Positions 9,111 to 18,065 are shown, numbered from the stretch's first letter. The stretch: DNA of 64,000 nt from Rhodococcus qingshengii (GCF_021025955.1 NZ_JAJNCL010000010.1:62001-126000), one strand, 5' to 3'. The notes: a model not told the origin generated them from the letters alone. Numbers and translations: made by a program.

Positions 9111-9665
9111 TCAGAGGAGCGGGGCTGCATCCGAGTCGAACGCATGGGCTGCATGCGAGGGGGCCGACTCGGAGGTTCTGAACGCATCAATTCGATTCTG
9201 CGAGAACGCGTCCGACTCGGTGTCGGATTCGGCAGAATTCTTCAGGCAATCTTGGCAACGGCCCCAGAACACGACCTCGGCTTCGTCGATTTCGAAGCCG
9301 TGATTATCGGAAGGTTCGAGGCAGGGAGCTTGGCCGACAACACAATCGACGTCGACGACCTTGCCGCAGCCGCGACAGACGAGGTGATGGTGGTTGTCAC
9401 CAGTCCTCGTCTCGAACCGTGCGGGTGAACCCGCCGGCTCGATGCGTCGCAGCAATCCTGCGTTCACGCATGCCTTCAGCACGTCGTAAACGGCCTGTGT
9501 GGATACCGATCCGAGCTGCTGCCGCACGAGCGCTGCAACAGAATCGGCGTCTGAATGTGGTTGGGCTGTAACCGCATCCAGCACGGCGAGGCGCGGAGCA
9601 GTGACCCTCAACCCGACCGCGCGCAGTTGCGCTCGGGGGTCGAAGTCATGCTCTCCGTCTCGCAT
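9111..9665 (-). CDS. furA: Fur-family peroxide/iron-responsive repressor (FurA/CatR type)
   Basis: 184 aa. An N-terminal winged helix ([32 protein letters not shown] as recognition helix) is followed by the metal-sensing domain with [10 protein letters not shown] and CQDC Cys pairs and [14 protein letters not shown]. Mycobacterial FurA and Streptomyces CatR are about 145-150 aa; here about 35 residues rich in Ser/Ala/Asp extend past the CQDC motif. It is first in the furA-katA unit and should repress it through the operator at 9682-9706. In mycobacteria the partner is usually katG; here it is a monofunctional catalase, as in Streptomyces catR-catA. Confidence 0.92.
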   Translation of the reverse strand: MRDGEHDFDPRAQLRAVGLRVTAPRLAVLDAVTAQPHSDADSVAALVRQQLGSVSTQAVYDVLKACVNAGLLRRIEPAGSPARFETRTGDNHHHLVCRGCGKVVDVDCVVGQAPCLEPSDNHGFEIDEAEVVFWGRCQDCLKNSAESDTESDAFSQNRIDAFRTSESAPSHAAHAFDSDAAPLL

Positions 9666-9672
9666 GTTTCCC

Positions 9673-9706
9673 AGTATGCCGCTTTTCTGGAATTAGTCAA
9701 GAAAAG
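9673..9706 (-). promoter_or_regulatory. furA promoter and FurA operator, probably leaderless
   Basis: On the minus strand, -35 TTGACT (plus positions 9695-9700) and -10 CATACT (9673-9678) are 16 bp apart. The -10 ends 7 bp before the furA ATG, so transcription should start at or next to the A of ATG, giving a leaderless message. An inverted repeat CTTTTCT/AGAAAAG (9682-9706) overlays the -35 and spacer. Its centre TTGACTAATTCCAGAAAAG closely resembles the known mycobacterial furA operator. Confidence 0.8.
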
Positions 9707-9749
9707 GATTGCCTAAGTTGAAACGAGACTGGCGTCACATAGACGGGGT

Positions 9750-9777
9750 GGGAACAAATACGGGCAGACCACCGTTG
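9750..9777 (+). promoter_or_regulatory. SigH/SigR-type stress promoter
   Basis: GGGAACA (9750-9756), 16 bases, then cGTT (9773-9776) matches the mycobacterial SigH consensus GGGAAYA-N16/17-cGTT. It points right, away from furA. No annotated gene follows on the plus strand; an intrinsic terminator lies at 9913-9951. Only a short RNA or small ORF could be made. Confidence 0.55.
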
Positions 9778-9783
9778 AACACC

Positions 9784-9951
9784 CTGTCGGCGTCCGAACA
9801 AGCCCCGGGCCCCACCCCTTTTGTCGCTGCGAGCGACCACCCGCCGAGAGGCGCCTGTGGGACGTCGACACCTGACTTTCAACACCACACGACTTCACCA
9901 CCGCAAGGCCCAGGCCGCCCAATCTCTGACTGGGCGGCCTTGGTCGTTTTT
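9784..9951 (+). ncRNA. Candidate stress-induced small RNA (or small-ORF mRNA)
   Basis: The stretch begins just after the SigH-type promoter and ends at a GC hairpin with a T-run. It is about 168 nt. A GTG-led frame at 9858 with an upstream AGAGG would read VGRRHLTFNTTRLHHRKAQ and on, but it runs through the hairpin to a stop at 9967-9969, so coding is doubtful. The rest of the gap up to the ADC-like gene holds nothing else I can name. Confidence 0.4.
9913..9951 (+). terminator. Intrinsic terminator
   Basis: Perfect 9-bp stem GGCCGCCCA (9913-9921) and TGGGCGGCC (9931-9939), loop of 9, followed by TTGGTCGTTTTT. The T-run is on the plus strand, so it serves plus-strand transcription and not the minus-strand gene that ends at 9970. 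Confidence 0.75.
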
Positions 9952-9969
9952 CGCAGGTCGAACATAGTG

Positions 9970-10617
9970 CTACCGGTGCTTGGCTGGCCCCGTCGTCATC
10001 TTTCCGCCCAGAATCACGACGCCGTGATGGTTACCCGCGCCCAACCAGTTCGGCAGTGTCGGCCCCTCGGCCTCGACGCTCACGCGCGCGTATCGGAACG
10101 AACCCGTCAGCCTGGCCGACGCGATCACCACACCACCACCGGATTCCGGCTGCGCAAATCCCAACGCCCCGGCAATCGGCAGACGCGGCCCGAGCATCCG
10201 CGTGTCCGAACGCACCCGCCATCCGTCACCGGTTGCCGTGAAATTCCGCTGTACGTCTCCGTCGAACTCGGCAAGAACCTTGGGCAGTTGCCAGTGGACC
10301 CGTCCGCCGTGCACCGACGGTTCCGAATTCACCGCAATGAAAGGGACCGCCATACGCGGCATCGGCCCGATCCGTCTTCCCGGTGCATGCAAGACCGGGC
10401 TGGCGAGGATCTCGCGATACGGACCGACCGGAGAATCGAGGTAGTCCACCATCATGGCCACCGTCATCGGGATCGTTCGACCGTCCGGCCCGAGCTCGCG
10501 CGCCGCCGACGTACTGCGGTGCCACCACAGTGTCGCGCGAACGCGAGCCGGCCACGGCGGCGGATCACTCACCGGCCAGTCGACGCGGTCGCTTGTCGAT
10601 TCAGGCACGCTCCACAT
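9970..10617 (-). CDS. Acetoacetate decarboxylase-like protein
   Basis: 215 aa. The fold is suggested by RMAVPFIAVNSEPSVHGGRVHWQLPKVLAEFDGD, where the Lys of the LPK motif corresponds to the Schiff-base region of acetoacetate decarboxylases, and by the conserved TGSFRYARVSVEAEG ending. Similar actinobacterial proteins usually sit next to ChoD-like oxidoreductases, as here. Its reaction is unknown; a decarboxylase or beta-keto acid hydrolase is possible. ATG 10617 has GAAGG upstream and lies inside the end of the GMC gene (17 bp overlap), so it is the last gene of the tetR-BVMO-GMC operon. Confidence 0.7.
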   Translation of the reverse strand: MWSVPESTSDRVDWPVSDPPPWPARVRATLWWHRSTSAARELGPDGRTIPMTVAMMVDYLDSPVGPYREILASPVLHAPGRRIGPMPRMAVPFIAVNSEPSVHGGRVHWQLPKVLAEFDGDVQRNFTATGDGWRVRSDTRMLGPRLPIAGALGFAQPESGGGVVIASARLTGSFRYARVSVEAEGPTLPNWLGAGNHHGVVILGGKMTTGPAKHR

Positions 10618-12316
10618 CGGACACCTTCTCAGCTCGAATAGTCAGGGGAAGCCGCAAAGCTCCTGGTGCGTACGTCGGCACCACCGGATCGGACGGCAAA
10701 GTCGGGTCGATACGTACGTATGGCTCGCCGGCCTTCGGGCGGGCGTCCGCGCCACCTTTGTTCGGCCACATCGCACACGCTCGTTCCGCCTGCGCAGTGA
10801 TGGTCAGGGAAGGATTCACTCCGAGATTCGCGCTCACCACCGACCCATCCATGACGTGCAGGCCGGCATGTCCGTAAGCACGGAGATACGGATCGACGAC
10901 ACCACTCGACGCACTGTCCCCGATCGCGCAGCCACCCAGAAAGTGCGCCGTCATCGGGATGTTCACGATCTCGGCGATGGAACCACCCGGGTCGCCGTCG
11001 ATCTTCTCTGCCACCTTGCGAATAGCTGTATGTCCCTGCGGAATCCACTGAGGAGGTGGATCACCCGGTCCCGGTCTACTGGTGAGGGAGCGCCCGAATC
11101 GTTTGGTGTTCTTGGAAAGTTCGAGAGAGTTGTCGTCGGTCTGCATCACCAGCGCGATGACGGTTCGCTCGGACCAGTTCCGCACCGACAATGATCGAAG
11201 GAACGCACCTGGGTGCCGGGCCGCGACCGCCAGAGTCTTCAGCACCCGGGGAGTTCGCCCACCCCCGTCACTCAGGACGGTCTGCAGAAGTCCTATTGCA
11301 TTGCTGCCCTTGCCGTATCGCACCGGTTCGATATGCGTGTGATCATCCGGGTGAAATGACGATGTGATCGCGACGCCCTGCGTGAAGTTCTGTCGACGCG
11401 ACTTCGACGTTGCTGCCAGTACGGCCTCCGAGTTGGTGCGTACAACGGTGCCCAGAGTGTCCGACAGGCCAGGCAGGGCACCGGATTCCTTCATACCGAG
11501 CAGCAGTCTCGCCGTTCCGTAGGTTCCGGCGGCAACCACCACCTGGTCGGCAGTGAACCGAACTTCTCGTCGGCGGACGCCATCCGTTCGCCTCGCGAGC
11601 AGGTGGTAACCACCGCTTGCCGCCGGCCGCAGGTCGGTGACGGTCATGAGCGGGTGCACTCTGGCGCCCGCTTGCTCGGCGAGATGGAGGTAGTTCTTGA
11701 CCAGCGTGTTCTTCGCCCCGACACGGCACCCGGTCATGCATCCCCCACATTCGGTGCAGCCGGTGCGCTCGGGTCCCTTCCCGCCGAAGAACGGGTCCGG
11801 CACGGAAACTCCTGCCTCCCCGAAGAAGACGCCGACGGGTGTGGACGTGAAGGTCTCCCCCACACCCATTTCTTCCGCTACCTCCTTCATCACCGCATCG
11901 GCGGGAGTGAAGGACGGATTGGTGCGAACACCCAACATCCGCTTGGCCTGGTCGTAGTACGGCGCCAGCTCGTCGTGCCAGTCCGTGATGTGCGCCCACT
12001 GACGGTCTTCGAAGAACCGCTTGGGTGGCTGATACAACGTGTTGGCGTAGTTCAACGATCCTCCGCCCACTCCGGATCCCGCCATCACCAGCACATCCGG
12101 AAGCAGATGGATGCGCTGCACGCCATAGCACCCAATCCAAGGCGCCCACAGATACTTTCGCAGTCGCCAACTGGTTTCAGGCAACTCGTCGTCAGCAAAC
12201 CGTCGACCGGCTTCGAGCACCCCGACACGGTAACCCTTCTCCGTCAGACGAAGAGCGGCGACACTGCCACCGAATCCCGAACCGATCACCAGCACGTCGT
12301 AGTGCGTCGTGGTCAT
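10601..12316 (-). CDS. choD: ChoD-like GMC oxidoreductase with a Cys cluster
   Basis: 571 aa, similar in length to M. tuberculosis ChoD (578 aa). An FAD Rossmann motif VIGSGFGGS (10-18), the GMC loop MAGSGVGGGSLNYANTLY (78-95) and the C-terminal catalytic His/Asn region (TAHFLGGCAIGD; SANLGVNPSLTITAQAE) are present. Residues 187-197 read CTECGGCMTGC, a C-x2-C-x2-C-x3-C spacing typical of [4Fe-4S] ligands and absent from true cholesterol oxidases. It may therefore be a dehydrogenase acting on an alcohol or ketone ring rather than an O2-using oxidase. The start ATG overlaps the BVMO stop (ATGA); an upstream frame to 12406 is not needed. Confidence 0.8.
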   Translation of the reverse strand: MTTTHYDVLVIGSGFGGSVAALRLTEKGYRVGVLEAGRRFADDELPETSWRLRKYLWAPWIGCYGVQRIHLLPDVLVMAGSGVGGGSLNYANTLYQPPKRFFEDRQWAHITDWHDELAPYYDQAKRMLGVRTNPSFTPADAVMKEVAEEMGVGETFTSTPVGVFFGEAGVSVPDPFFGGKGPERTGCTECGGCMTGCRVGAKNTLVKNYLHLAEQAGARVHPLMTVTDLRPAASGGYHLLARRTDGVRRREVRFTADQVVVAAGTYGTARLLLGMKESGALPGLSDTLGTVVRTNSEAVLAATSKSRRQNFTQGVAITSSFHPDDHTHIEPVRYGKGSNAIGLLQTVLSDGGGRTPRVLKTLAVAARHPGAFLRSLSVRNWSERTVIALVMQTDDNSLELSKNTKRFGRSLTSRPGPGDPPPQWIPQGHTAIRKVAEKIDGDPGGSIAEIVNIPMTAHFLGGCAIGDSASSGVVDPYLRAYGHAGLHVMDGSVVSANLGVNPSLTITAQAERACAMWPNKGGADARPKAGEPYVRIDPTLPSDPVVPTYAPGALRLPLTIRAEKVSDVERA

Positions 12317-13797
12317 GCCTCGACGCTTTCGATCTTGCGAGCCGAGTAGTTCTCCCGATCGAAATGCTCCAACAGCGACCGGAATTTGAAAGTGAACGTC
12401 GGCCACTGCACCGAGTTACGCCCCTCCGGATCGATGTACCAACTCGAGCATCCGCCCTTGTTCCACACGGTGTGCTGCAACTCGTGCTGAATTCCCTTGT
12501 TGTAGTGCACCTGTACCGACTCGTTGACATCGAGAGCGTCCAGTCGCTCACGCTTCATAGTGTTCAACGCATCGTTGACGTACTCGGCCTGGGACTCGAG
12601 CATGTACACGATCGAACTGTGACCGAGGTTGGTGTTCGGACCGTACATGAGGAACAGATTCGGGAACCCGCTCACCGCAGTGCCTTTGTACGCATGTGGG
12701 CTTCCGTTCCAATGCACGGCCAGCGTCTCTCCCCGCTTTCCTGTGATCAGATGCGCGACAGGCGGTTCCGTCGGCGTGAAACCGGTGGCGAAGATGATGG
12801 TGTCGACCTTGTGCTCGACTCCGCGTCCGTCGACCACTCCGTTTTCGGTTACCGAGACGAGCCCACTGTCGACCAGACTCACGTCCACACGGTCAAGTGT
12901 GCGCAACCAGTCGTTGGACAGAAGCATCCGCTTGCAGCCGATCGTGAAATCTGGAGTCAGTTTCCGGCGCAATTCCGGATCTTTGACCTGTCGCCGCAGA
13001 TGGAGACGCGCGGCCGCCTCGAAGGCCGGCAGCACCCACGTCGCGTGCGACATCGCGGCACCGAGTAGCTCACGGAAGCCGTACACCCATCCCCGAACCA
13101 CTTTCTGCGTAGCGGGAATCCGCGAGTACACGGCCTTCTGCGCGGCAGGCAGGGTGCGGTCCATTCGCGGGATCACCCAGGCCGGAGTTCTCTGGAACAC
13201 GGTGACGTGGGCCGCCGGATCGGCAATTTCGGGAACGAACTGAACCGCCGACGCTCCCGTTCCGATCACGGCTACGCGCTCACCACGCAGTTCGTGTTCG
13301 TGGTTCCACGTCGCCGAATGGAAAGTGGTACCGGAGAATTGGTCGAGCCCGGGAAAGTCCGGAATCTTGGGTGTCGACAACGCCCCGGTAGCGGCGACCA
13401 ACGTCTTGGCCGTCAAGGACCCTCGGGATGTTCGAATACGCCACAGCGCCGCATCCTCGTCCCAGACAGCAGCTTCGAGTTCGCAGTTCAGGACTACGCG
13501 ATCCCCGATGCCGGTGTCTGCAGCCACCTTCTTCAGGTAGTCGTAAATCTCGGGCTGACGAGCGAACGTATGACTCCAATCTGCGCTCGGCGCAAACGAA
13601 TACGAGTACAACGCCGTCGGCACGTCACAGGCACAACCGGGGTAGGTGTTGTCGCGCCAGGTGCCACCGATATCAACTCCGCGCTCGATCAACACGACGT
13701 CCGCCGCTCGGTTGTCGCGAAGCATTCTGGCTGCCAAGCCCATACCGGCGAATCCGGCACCGACGATCAATGTTTCGACATGTTCGGGAAGCTTCAT
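12313..13797 (-). CDS. Flavin-containing Baeyer-Villiger-type monooxygenase
   Basis: 494 aa. Two dinucleotide folds are visible: FAD-binding VGAGFAGMG (12-20) and NADPH-binding GTGASA (179-184). Between them FSGTTFHSATWNH (154-166) is the BVMO fingerprint FxGxxxHxxxW, with Asn in place of the usual final Pro/Asp. The protein is of the EthA/cyclohexanone monooxygenase size class. It should insert oxygen next to a ketone using NADPH and O2 in the cytoplasm, giving an ester or lactone that the hydrolase of the divergent operon could open. It overlaps the TetR stop by 4 bp and the GMC start by 4 bp, so it is translationally coupled on both sides. Confidence 0.88.
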   Translation of the reverse strand: MKLPEHVETLIVGAGFAGMGLAARMLRDNRAADVVLIERGVDIGGTWRDNTYPGCACDVPTALYSYSFAPSADWSHTFARQPEIYDYLKKVAADTGIGDRVVLNCELEAAVWDEDAALWRIRTSRGSLTAKTLVAATGALSTPKIPDFPGLDQFSGTTFHSATWNHEHELRGERVAVIGTGASAVQFVPEIADPAAHVTVFQRTPAWVIPRMDRTLPAAQKAVYSRIPATQKVVRGWVYGFRELLGAAMSHATWVLPAFEAAARLHLRRQVKDPELRRKLTPDFTIGCKRMLLSNDWLRTLDRVDVSLVDSGLVSVTENGVVDGRGVEHKVDTIIFATGFTPTEPPVAHLITGKRGETLAVHWNGSPHAYKGTAVSGFPNLFLMYGPNTNLGHSSIVYMLESQAEYVNDALNTMKRERLDALDVNESVQVHYNKGIQHELQHTVWNKGGCSSWYIDPEGRNSVQWPTFTFKFRSLLEHFDRENYSARKIESVEA

Positions 13798-14378
13798 TTC
13801 TTCTCCACTCGGGATTGCCAGGCCGGCAACAGTCGCGCCCTGAGCGCGTCGTCGGCTTCGGGTGTACGGAAAAGGGCTGAGACGGCAAGCCCACGAACGA
13901 GTTCGATGGTGAGTTCGACCGATTCGGAATCGAAGCGATCGCCGAATAACTCGGCACTGCCGAATTCGAGTGCTTCATTGACCTTGCGTTCGAGGGGTAC
14001 CGTCGCCGCGTGCAGAGCGGGATCGGTTCGCGCCGCGACCCACAATTCGAGGGCGGCGTAGAACAGCGGCCCGGAGAACGCGTCCACCAGGACCTCGAGG
14101 CCGAGGTCGCGATCCACTTCAGCAGTGAGGATTTCTTCCAGTCGCTTGTCGACCAGATACTCGACGGCCGCAACGACCAGCGATTCCTTGGTCGGAAAAT
14201 GATGCAGTTGTGTACCCCGCGAAACGCCTGCGCGGCGGGCGATCTCTTGCGTACTGGTCCGTGCGTAGCCCAGTTCGACCAGCGAGTCGACAGCGGCGTC
14301 GAGCAGGCGCCCTCGCATCGCAGCAGTTCGTTCGGCCTGCGTGCGGCCTACTTTCGCGTCAGAAGTGGTCTCGGTCAC
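13794..14378 (-). CDS. TetR-family repressor, likely regulator of the 10-34 kb regulon
   Basis: 194 aa. The N-terminal helix-turn-helix reads TSTQEIARRAGVSRGTQLHHFPTKESLVVAAVEYL (about 41-75), typical of TetR. The C-terminal ligand domain is not assignable. It is first in the minus-strand operon with BVMO, GMC and ADC-like genes, and its ATG is 74 bp from a perfect 17-bp palindrome at 14453-14469 that also serves the divergent hydrolase operon (71 bp). The same site recurs at two other loci, so this protein is the best candidate for the shared repressor. Confidence 0.85.
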   Translation of the reverse strand: MTETTSDAKVGRTQAERTAAMRGRLLDAAVDSLVELGYARTSTQEIARRAGVSRGTQLHHFPTKESLVVAAVEYLVDKRLEEILTAEVDRDLGLEVLVDAFSGPLFYAALELWVAARTDPALHAATVPLERKVNEALEFGSAELFGDRFDSESVELTIELVRGLAVSALFRTPEADDALRARLLPAWQSRVEKK

Positions 14379-14452
14379 AAGACAACTGTAGAGCTGAAAC
14401 GTAAAACAGTCCAGGCTGACTTCAAATTCTGCTTCGAGAAAAGATATTTCAA

Positions 14453-14469
14453 TACCATACAGTATGGTA
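14453..14469. promoter_or_regulatory. Regulon operator, site 1 (perfect palindrome)
   Basis: TACCATAC-A-GTATGGTA, a perfect 8+1+8 palindrome, sits midway between the divergent tetR (start 14378) and hydrolase (start 14541). Size and symmetry suit a TetR dimer. Sites 2 and 3 at 22520-22536 and 33968-33984 share the sequence. Confidence 0.8.
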
Positions 14470-14540
14470 CGTTACTCCTGTCTCTACAGCGTCCGCCGAT
14501 ACGACGGCCGCCCACCCCGACTCGGCTACCAGGCGGTGAC

Positions 14541-15731
14541 ATGACTCAAACGGCACGCGACAACTTTCAACGAATTCCCTATCAACCGGCGACAGACGGC
14601 CGGGTAGAAATGCACTCAGGACTCAGTCGGCACTATCCGACACTGCATGCGAATCTCGTCGCAGGCGAGGGACACTCGAGGCGAGTTGGCGTGATCATGT
14701 GTCACCCTGCATCGAACTTCCTCTCACACTTCATCTTGCGAGCACTTGCCGAAGACGGCATTCCCGCAATGGGATTGAACACCCGCTACGCAAACAACGA
14801 ACCCGCCCTGATCATGGAACGGGCAGCTTTCGACCTGGGCACCGGAATACGTTGGATGAAAGAGAAACTCGGATTCGAGCAGGTGATTCTGCTGGGATTC
14901 AGCGGTGGCGGATCCTTGGCGTCCTTCTACCAGTCGCAAGCCCTGAATCCGACGATTACCTGCACTCCCGCCGGCGACCCAGCCGAGTTCGCGGGCGCCG
15001 ACCTGATCCCTGCCGACGCCCTACTACTGGTCGGCGCACACCCAGGACGCGCGCAGGTACTCCGCCATTGGATCGATCCAGCCGTCACCGACGAAACCGA
15101 TCCATTCGCCGGCGATTCGGCGCTCGACCTCTTCGACGAATCACGCTCAACACCAATCGATCACGAGTGGATCGCCACCTATCGCTCAGCCCAACTCGAG
15201 CGAATGAGACGGATCGACCGGTGGGCACTCGATCAACTACCGGCGCTCGAAAAGTCGGGGGCTTCCGATCGCGCCTTCGTGGTGCACCGAACGGTTGCCG
15301 ACCCTCGCTTCGTCGACCTCAGCATCGACCCGAGTGATCGTGCAACAGGCAGCATGTACGGCGATCCCCGTCGCGCCAACTCTGCCGCCGGTGGATTGGC
15401 CAGATTCAGCACTGTCCGCAATTGGCTCAGCACTTGGAGCCTGGACAACACCAATGCCGATGCTTTCAAGGACCTTCCCCATATCACCACCCCTACTCTG
15501 GTGATGAGCCTGTTGGCCGATCAGGCCGCTTTCGCCGAAGACTCCAGGCTGATGCACCGCGCACTGCCAAAACCGTCGACACTCGTCGAGATGCGCCATC
15601 TCAATCACTACCTTGTAAACCAACCCGATGGGCTTGCCGACGTCGTATCCGAACTCCGCCGCTGGCTCACGGACAACGATTTCGAACTGCAAGAACATGT
15701 TCCATCCTCCCAGCAGGAGATGACGGCATGA
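14541..15731 (+). CDS. Alpha/beta hydrolase
   Basis: 396 aa from ATG 14541 (GGCGGTGAC just upstream); the frame is open further back but would cover the operator and overlap tetR. The fold shows VGVIMCHPASNFLSHF as first strand and oxyanion region, the nucleophile elbow GFSGGGS (LLGFSGGGSLASFYQ), and a late acid/His pair (EDSRLMH; MRHLNHYLV). It probably hydrolyses an ester or lactone in the cytoplasm, possibly the product of the divergently encoded BVMO. It is first in a five-gene operon; its stop overlaps the next start (ATGA). Confidence 0.85.
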   Translation: MTQTARDNFQRIPYQPATDGRVEMHSGLSRHYPTLHANLVAGEGHSRRVGVIMCHPASNFLSHFILRALAEDGIPAMGLNTRYANNEPALIMERAAFDLGTGIRWMKEKLGFEQVILLGFSGGGSLASFYQSQALNPTITCTPAGDPAEFAGADLIPADALLLVGAHPGRAQVLRHWIDPAVTDETDPFAGDSALDLFDESRSTPIDHEWIATYRSAQLERMRRIDRWALDQLPALEKSGASDRAFVVHRTVADPRFVDLSIDPSDRATGSMYGDPRRANSAAGGLARFSTVRNWLSTWSLDNTNADAFKDLPHITTPTLVMSLLADQAAFAEDSRLMHRALPKPSTLVEMRHLNHYLVNQPDGLADVVSELRRWLTDNDFELQEHVPSSQQEMTA

Positions 15732-16999
15732 CCGACACAATCCGAACGCCCACACCGTCCTTTCGCACCCCTACCGCCTTTCCATATTGGAAAGGACTCG
15801 AGAAGCCGGGGATTGTGCGTGCGCGGCGGATTGCACGACGACTGACCGGGCGCGATATCTTTCCCACGACCGAACAGGCGCGAAGCTTCTGCGAAGACCT
15901 GTTCGCCGGCGATCCGGTCGCCGAGAGATTTGTCGAAGAAGTCTTCCACGGCGAAATCGGTGCGAAGACCGGACGTAAGATGCTCGACGCCGCACTCGCC
16001 TTCGGGATCGATGCCGTACCCGATGCTCCGCCGTCGATGCGCGCACTGTTCGAAGAATTCGAAACCGTCCCGGACTGGGTGAATCCCGAACTGGTTGAAC
16101 AGGGTGCGGCGATCTGGCGACGTTGGGGAACCATGTTGTTCAGCTTCGCCGGTGCAGAGACACTCGAGATATACACCGAATCCGCCGTGGCGACTCCGCT
16201 CTCATTAGCCGGCGGATACGCCGGAGACAACGCGCTCCGACGATTCCTCGAAACCTGCAGATTCTGGATCGACGTCTCCGAGGCCGGCGCACTACTGCGC
16301 CCCGGATCCACCGGCCGCGCAACGGCTCTCAAAGTCCGTGTGATGCACGTATCCGTACGCTCACGGGTAGCGTCCCACCCGGAATGGGACACTTCGAAGT
16401 GGGGCCTTCCCATCAGTCAGAGCTACATGCTGCTCACCTTGATCGGTGGAAGCGTCACTCCCGGTCTCGCTCTCTGGATCCTCGGCTATCACACCACCCC
16501 CTCCGAGATCCGTGCCTTGCTTCACTTCCAGAAGTACATGGGACATCTACTGGGAGTGCGAACCACCTGGTACCCGGAGACTGCGACCGATTCCCTCCGG
16601 GCACTGGCGATGACCGTCGTCTCGCGGTCTTACGACTCCGGCACGAACGGGGCAGAGTTGATCGAGTCGTACCCGTTGGCTTTCGCCCCACGCGACGGCC
16701 ACCGCGGATTCACCCGTCTACGTGAGGCATACAACTTTCGGATCAACTCGGTGTACTCGGCAATGTTCATGGCCCCTGGTACTCGTCGTAAGTACCGCAT
16801 GCCCGGCATAGTGCCCTGGTTTGTCATCCCGATCCTGAGATTCCCACTCATCACGGCGATGGAATTGATTCGACGCTTCGTCCCCGGTGCCGGGACTCTT
16901 GTGGAAGGGGCGATGGTCGCGCACCGCGAAAACTGGTACCACGCCCAAATGAAAGGCCGCGAGGCCGCATTCGATGCGAGTGGCGCGCTGCGCCGATAG
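15728..16999 (+). CDS. MpaB-type oxygenase (DUF2236, rubber-oxygenase fold)
   Basis: 423 aa. The protein matches the family of heme oxygenases that includes latex-clearing protein Lcp and fungal MpaB, which cleaves a farnesyl side chain in mycophenolate synthesis. Features are the early MRALFEEFETVPDWVN, WRRWGTMLFSF, LRPGSTGRATALKVRVMHVSVRSR with the conserved Arg/His pair expected at the heme, and late EAYNFRINSVYSAMF. AGGAG precedes ATG 15728, which overlaps the hydrolase stop. The length is close to Lcp (about 400 aa). The substrate is unknown; oxidative C=C cleavage of an isoprenoid is the family precedent. A second family member lies at 41562. Confidence 0.8.
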   Translation: MTDTIRTPTPSFRTPTAFPYWKGLEKPGIVRARRIARRLTGRDIFPTTEQARSFCEDLFAGDPVAERFVEEVFHGEIGAKTGRKMLDAALAFGIDAVPDAPPSMRALFEEFETVPDWVNPELVEQGAAIWRRWGTMLFSFAGAETLEIYTESAVATPLSLAGGYAGDNALRRFLETCRFWIDVSEAGALLRPGSTGRATALKVRVMHVSVRSRVASHPEWDTSKWGLPISQSYMLLTLIGGSVTPGLALWILGYHTTPSEIRALLHFQKYMGHLLGVRTTWYPETATDSLRALAMTVVSRSYDSGTNGAELIESYPLAFAPRDGHRGFTRLREAYNFRINSVYSAMFMAPGTRRKYRMPGIVPWFVIPILRFPLITAMELIRRFVPGAGTLVEGAMVAHRENWYHAQMKGREAAFDASGALRR

Positions 17000-17009
17000 G
17001 AGCCGACCA

Positions 17010-18065
17010 ATGACCACCATGAATATCGTCGAAGCGTGGAATGGGCCGGGCCGAAAGGACGGAGAGATCACCCGCACACGTCCTAGCGACAATGGGGCGC
17101 ACCCGTCGGCGAACAAGTTCGCCTTCGAACACTGGTATTTCGACGCACACCTCGACACCGGTCACATAGTGGTCGCGATGCTCCAACTACGTGAACTCGT
17201 CAATCGCAAGCCTGGTGTGGAGATCCACATCTATTCGCCGGACGGTACGCGCCGCGAAGTCGTCAAACCATATTCGCCGGCGGATGCGGTCGCCTCGACG
17301 CAACAGTGCGACGTTCGGATCGGTCCCAATACCGCAGTAGCAGTGTTCGATTCGAAAGAATTGCCGGTGCATCGGGTACACCTCGAGGAGGAGGACATAG
17401 TCTTCGACCTCGAATTTCGAAACGAAGTCCCGAGCTGGATGCCCGGACGAGGGCAGACCACCTACGGGGACACCGATTTCTTCGCCTGGGTGGTTGGTGC
17501 TCCTCGCGCCTCCGTGAGCGGCACCGTCACCATCGGTGGTCAAACCATCGACGCGGCCGGTCGTGGCTACCACGACCACAATTGGGGTGTCGGGGACATG
17601 AAGCGGATCATCGACCGCTGGTACTGGGGCCGCTTGTACGTCGACGACTTCTCTCTGGTCTACGCCACGGTCCACACGCAGAAGAAGTACGGCGAGCATT
17701 GGTCCCTGCCACTCATGCTCGCGCGTGGCGAAGACGTCGTCCTGAGTAATGGGGAACTGGAGATGACCGAGGGACCTGCCGTCTTCCATGAGGTTGCCAA
17801 CCGTTCGTTCCCGTCGACGCTTCGACTGCACATCCCTGGCACCGTGGATCTCACTCTCACGGTGCGAGACATCGTTCACGCGCACGACTTTCTTGCCGAT
17901 ATCCCCGTCGCCCGTGGCAAACTCGTCAAACCTGTCGTGAATCGGCTGCTCGGACGGCCAGGCTACTTCCGCTTCCGTTCGGACTTCGTCCTCAAAGTCA
18001 CGTTGGACGGCGAGACCCTCGAGCGGACGGGATCCACTCTGCACGAGATGGTTGCACTCAAGTGA
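17010..18065 (+). CDS. CrtC/AttH-like lipocalin-domain protein
   Basis: 351 aa from ATG 17010 with TAGGAG upstream; ATG 17019 is possible. The N-terminal region has [19 protein letters not shown] and the middle has [13 protein letters not shown] and [16 protein letters not shown], hallmarks of the CrtC N-terminal lipocalin family. Members include carotenoid 1,2-hydratase (hydroxyneurosporene synthase) and AttH-like proteins; diterpene cyclases of the same fold are also known. No carotenoid genes are nearby. Lying between an MpaB oxygenase and a ring-cleavage dioxygenase, it may hydrate or isomerise an unsaturated chain. No signal peptide is seen. Its GTGA end overlaps hmgA. Confidence 0.7.
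   Translation: MTTMNIVEAWNGPGRKDGEITRTRPSDNGAHPSANKFAFEHWYFDAHLDTGHIVVAMLQLRELVNRKPGVEIHIYSPDGTRREVVKPYSPADAVASTQQCDVRIGPNTAVAVFDSKELPVHRVHLEEEDIVFDLEFRNEVPSWMPGRGQTTYGDTDFFAWVVGAPRASVSGTVTIGGQTIDAAGRGYHDHNWGVGDMKRIIDRWYWGRLYVDDFSLVYATVHTQKKYGEHWSLPLMLARGEDVVLSNGELEMTEGPAVFHEVANRSFPSTLRLHIPGTVDLTLTVRDIVHAHDFLADIPVARGKLVKPVVNRLLGRPGYFRFRSDFVLKVTLDGETLERTGSTLHEMVALK

Noticed and set aside
9080..9190. N-terminal extension of catalase
   Set aside because: A strong AGGAGG site precedes ATG 9079, and the extension overlaps furA and is low-complexity.
9784..9951. 6C-type small RNA
   Set aside because: The transcript has C-rich stretches but no pair of hairpin loops with runs of six C, so it does not fit that family.
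9858..9969. GTG-led small protein in the furA/ADC gap
   Set aside because: It would have to be translated through a strong terminator hairpin; kept only as an alternative in the RNA entry.
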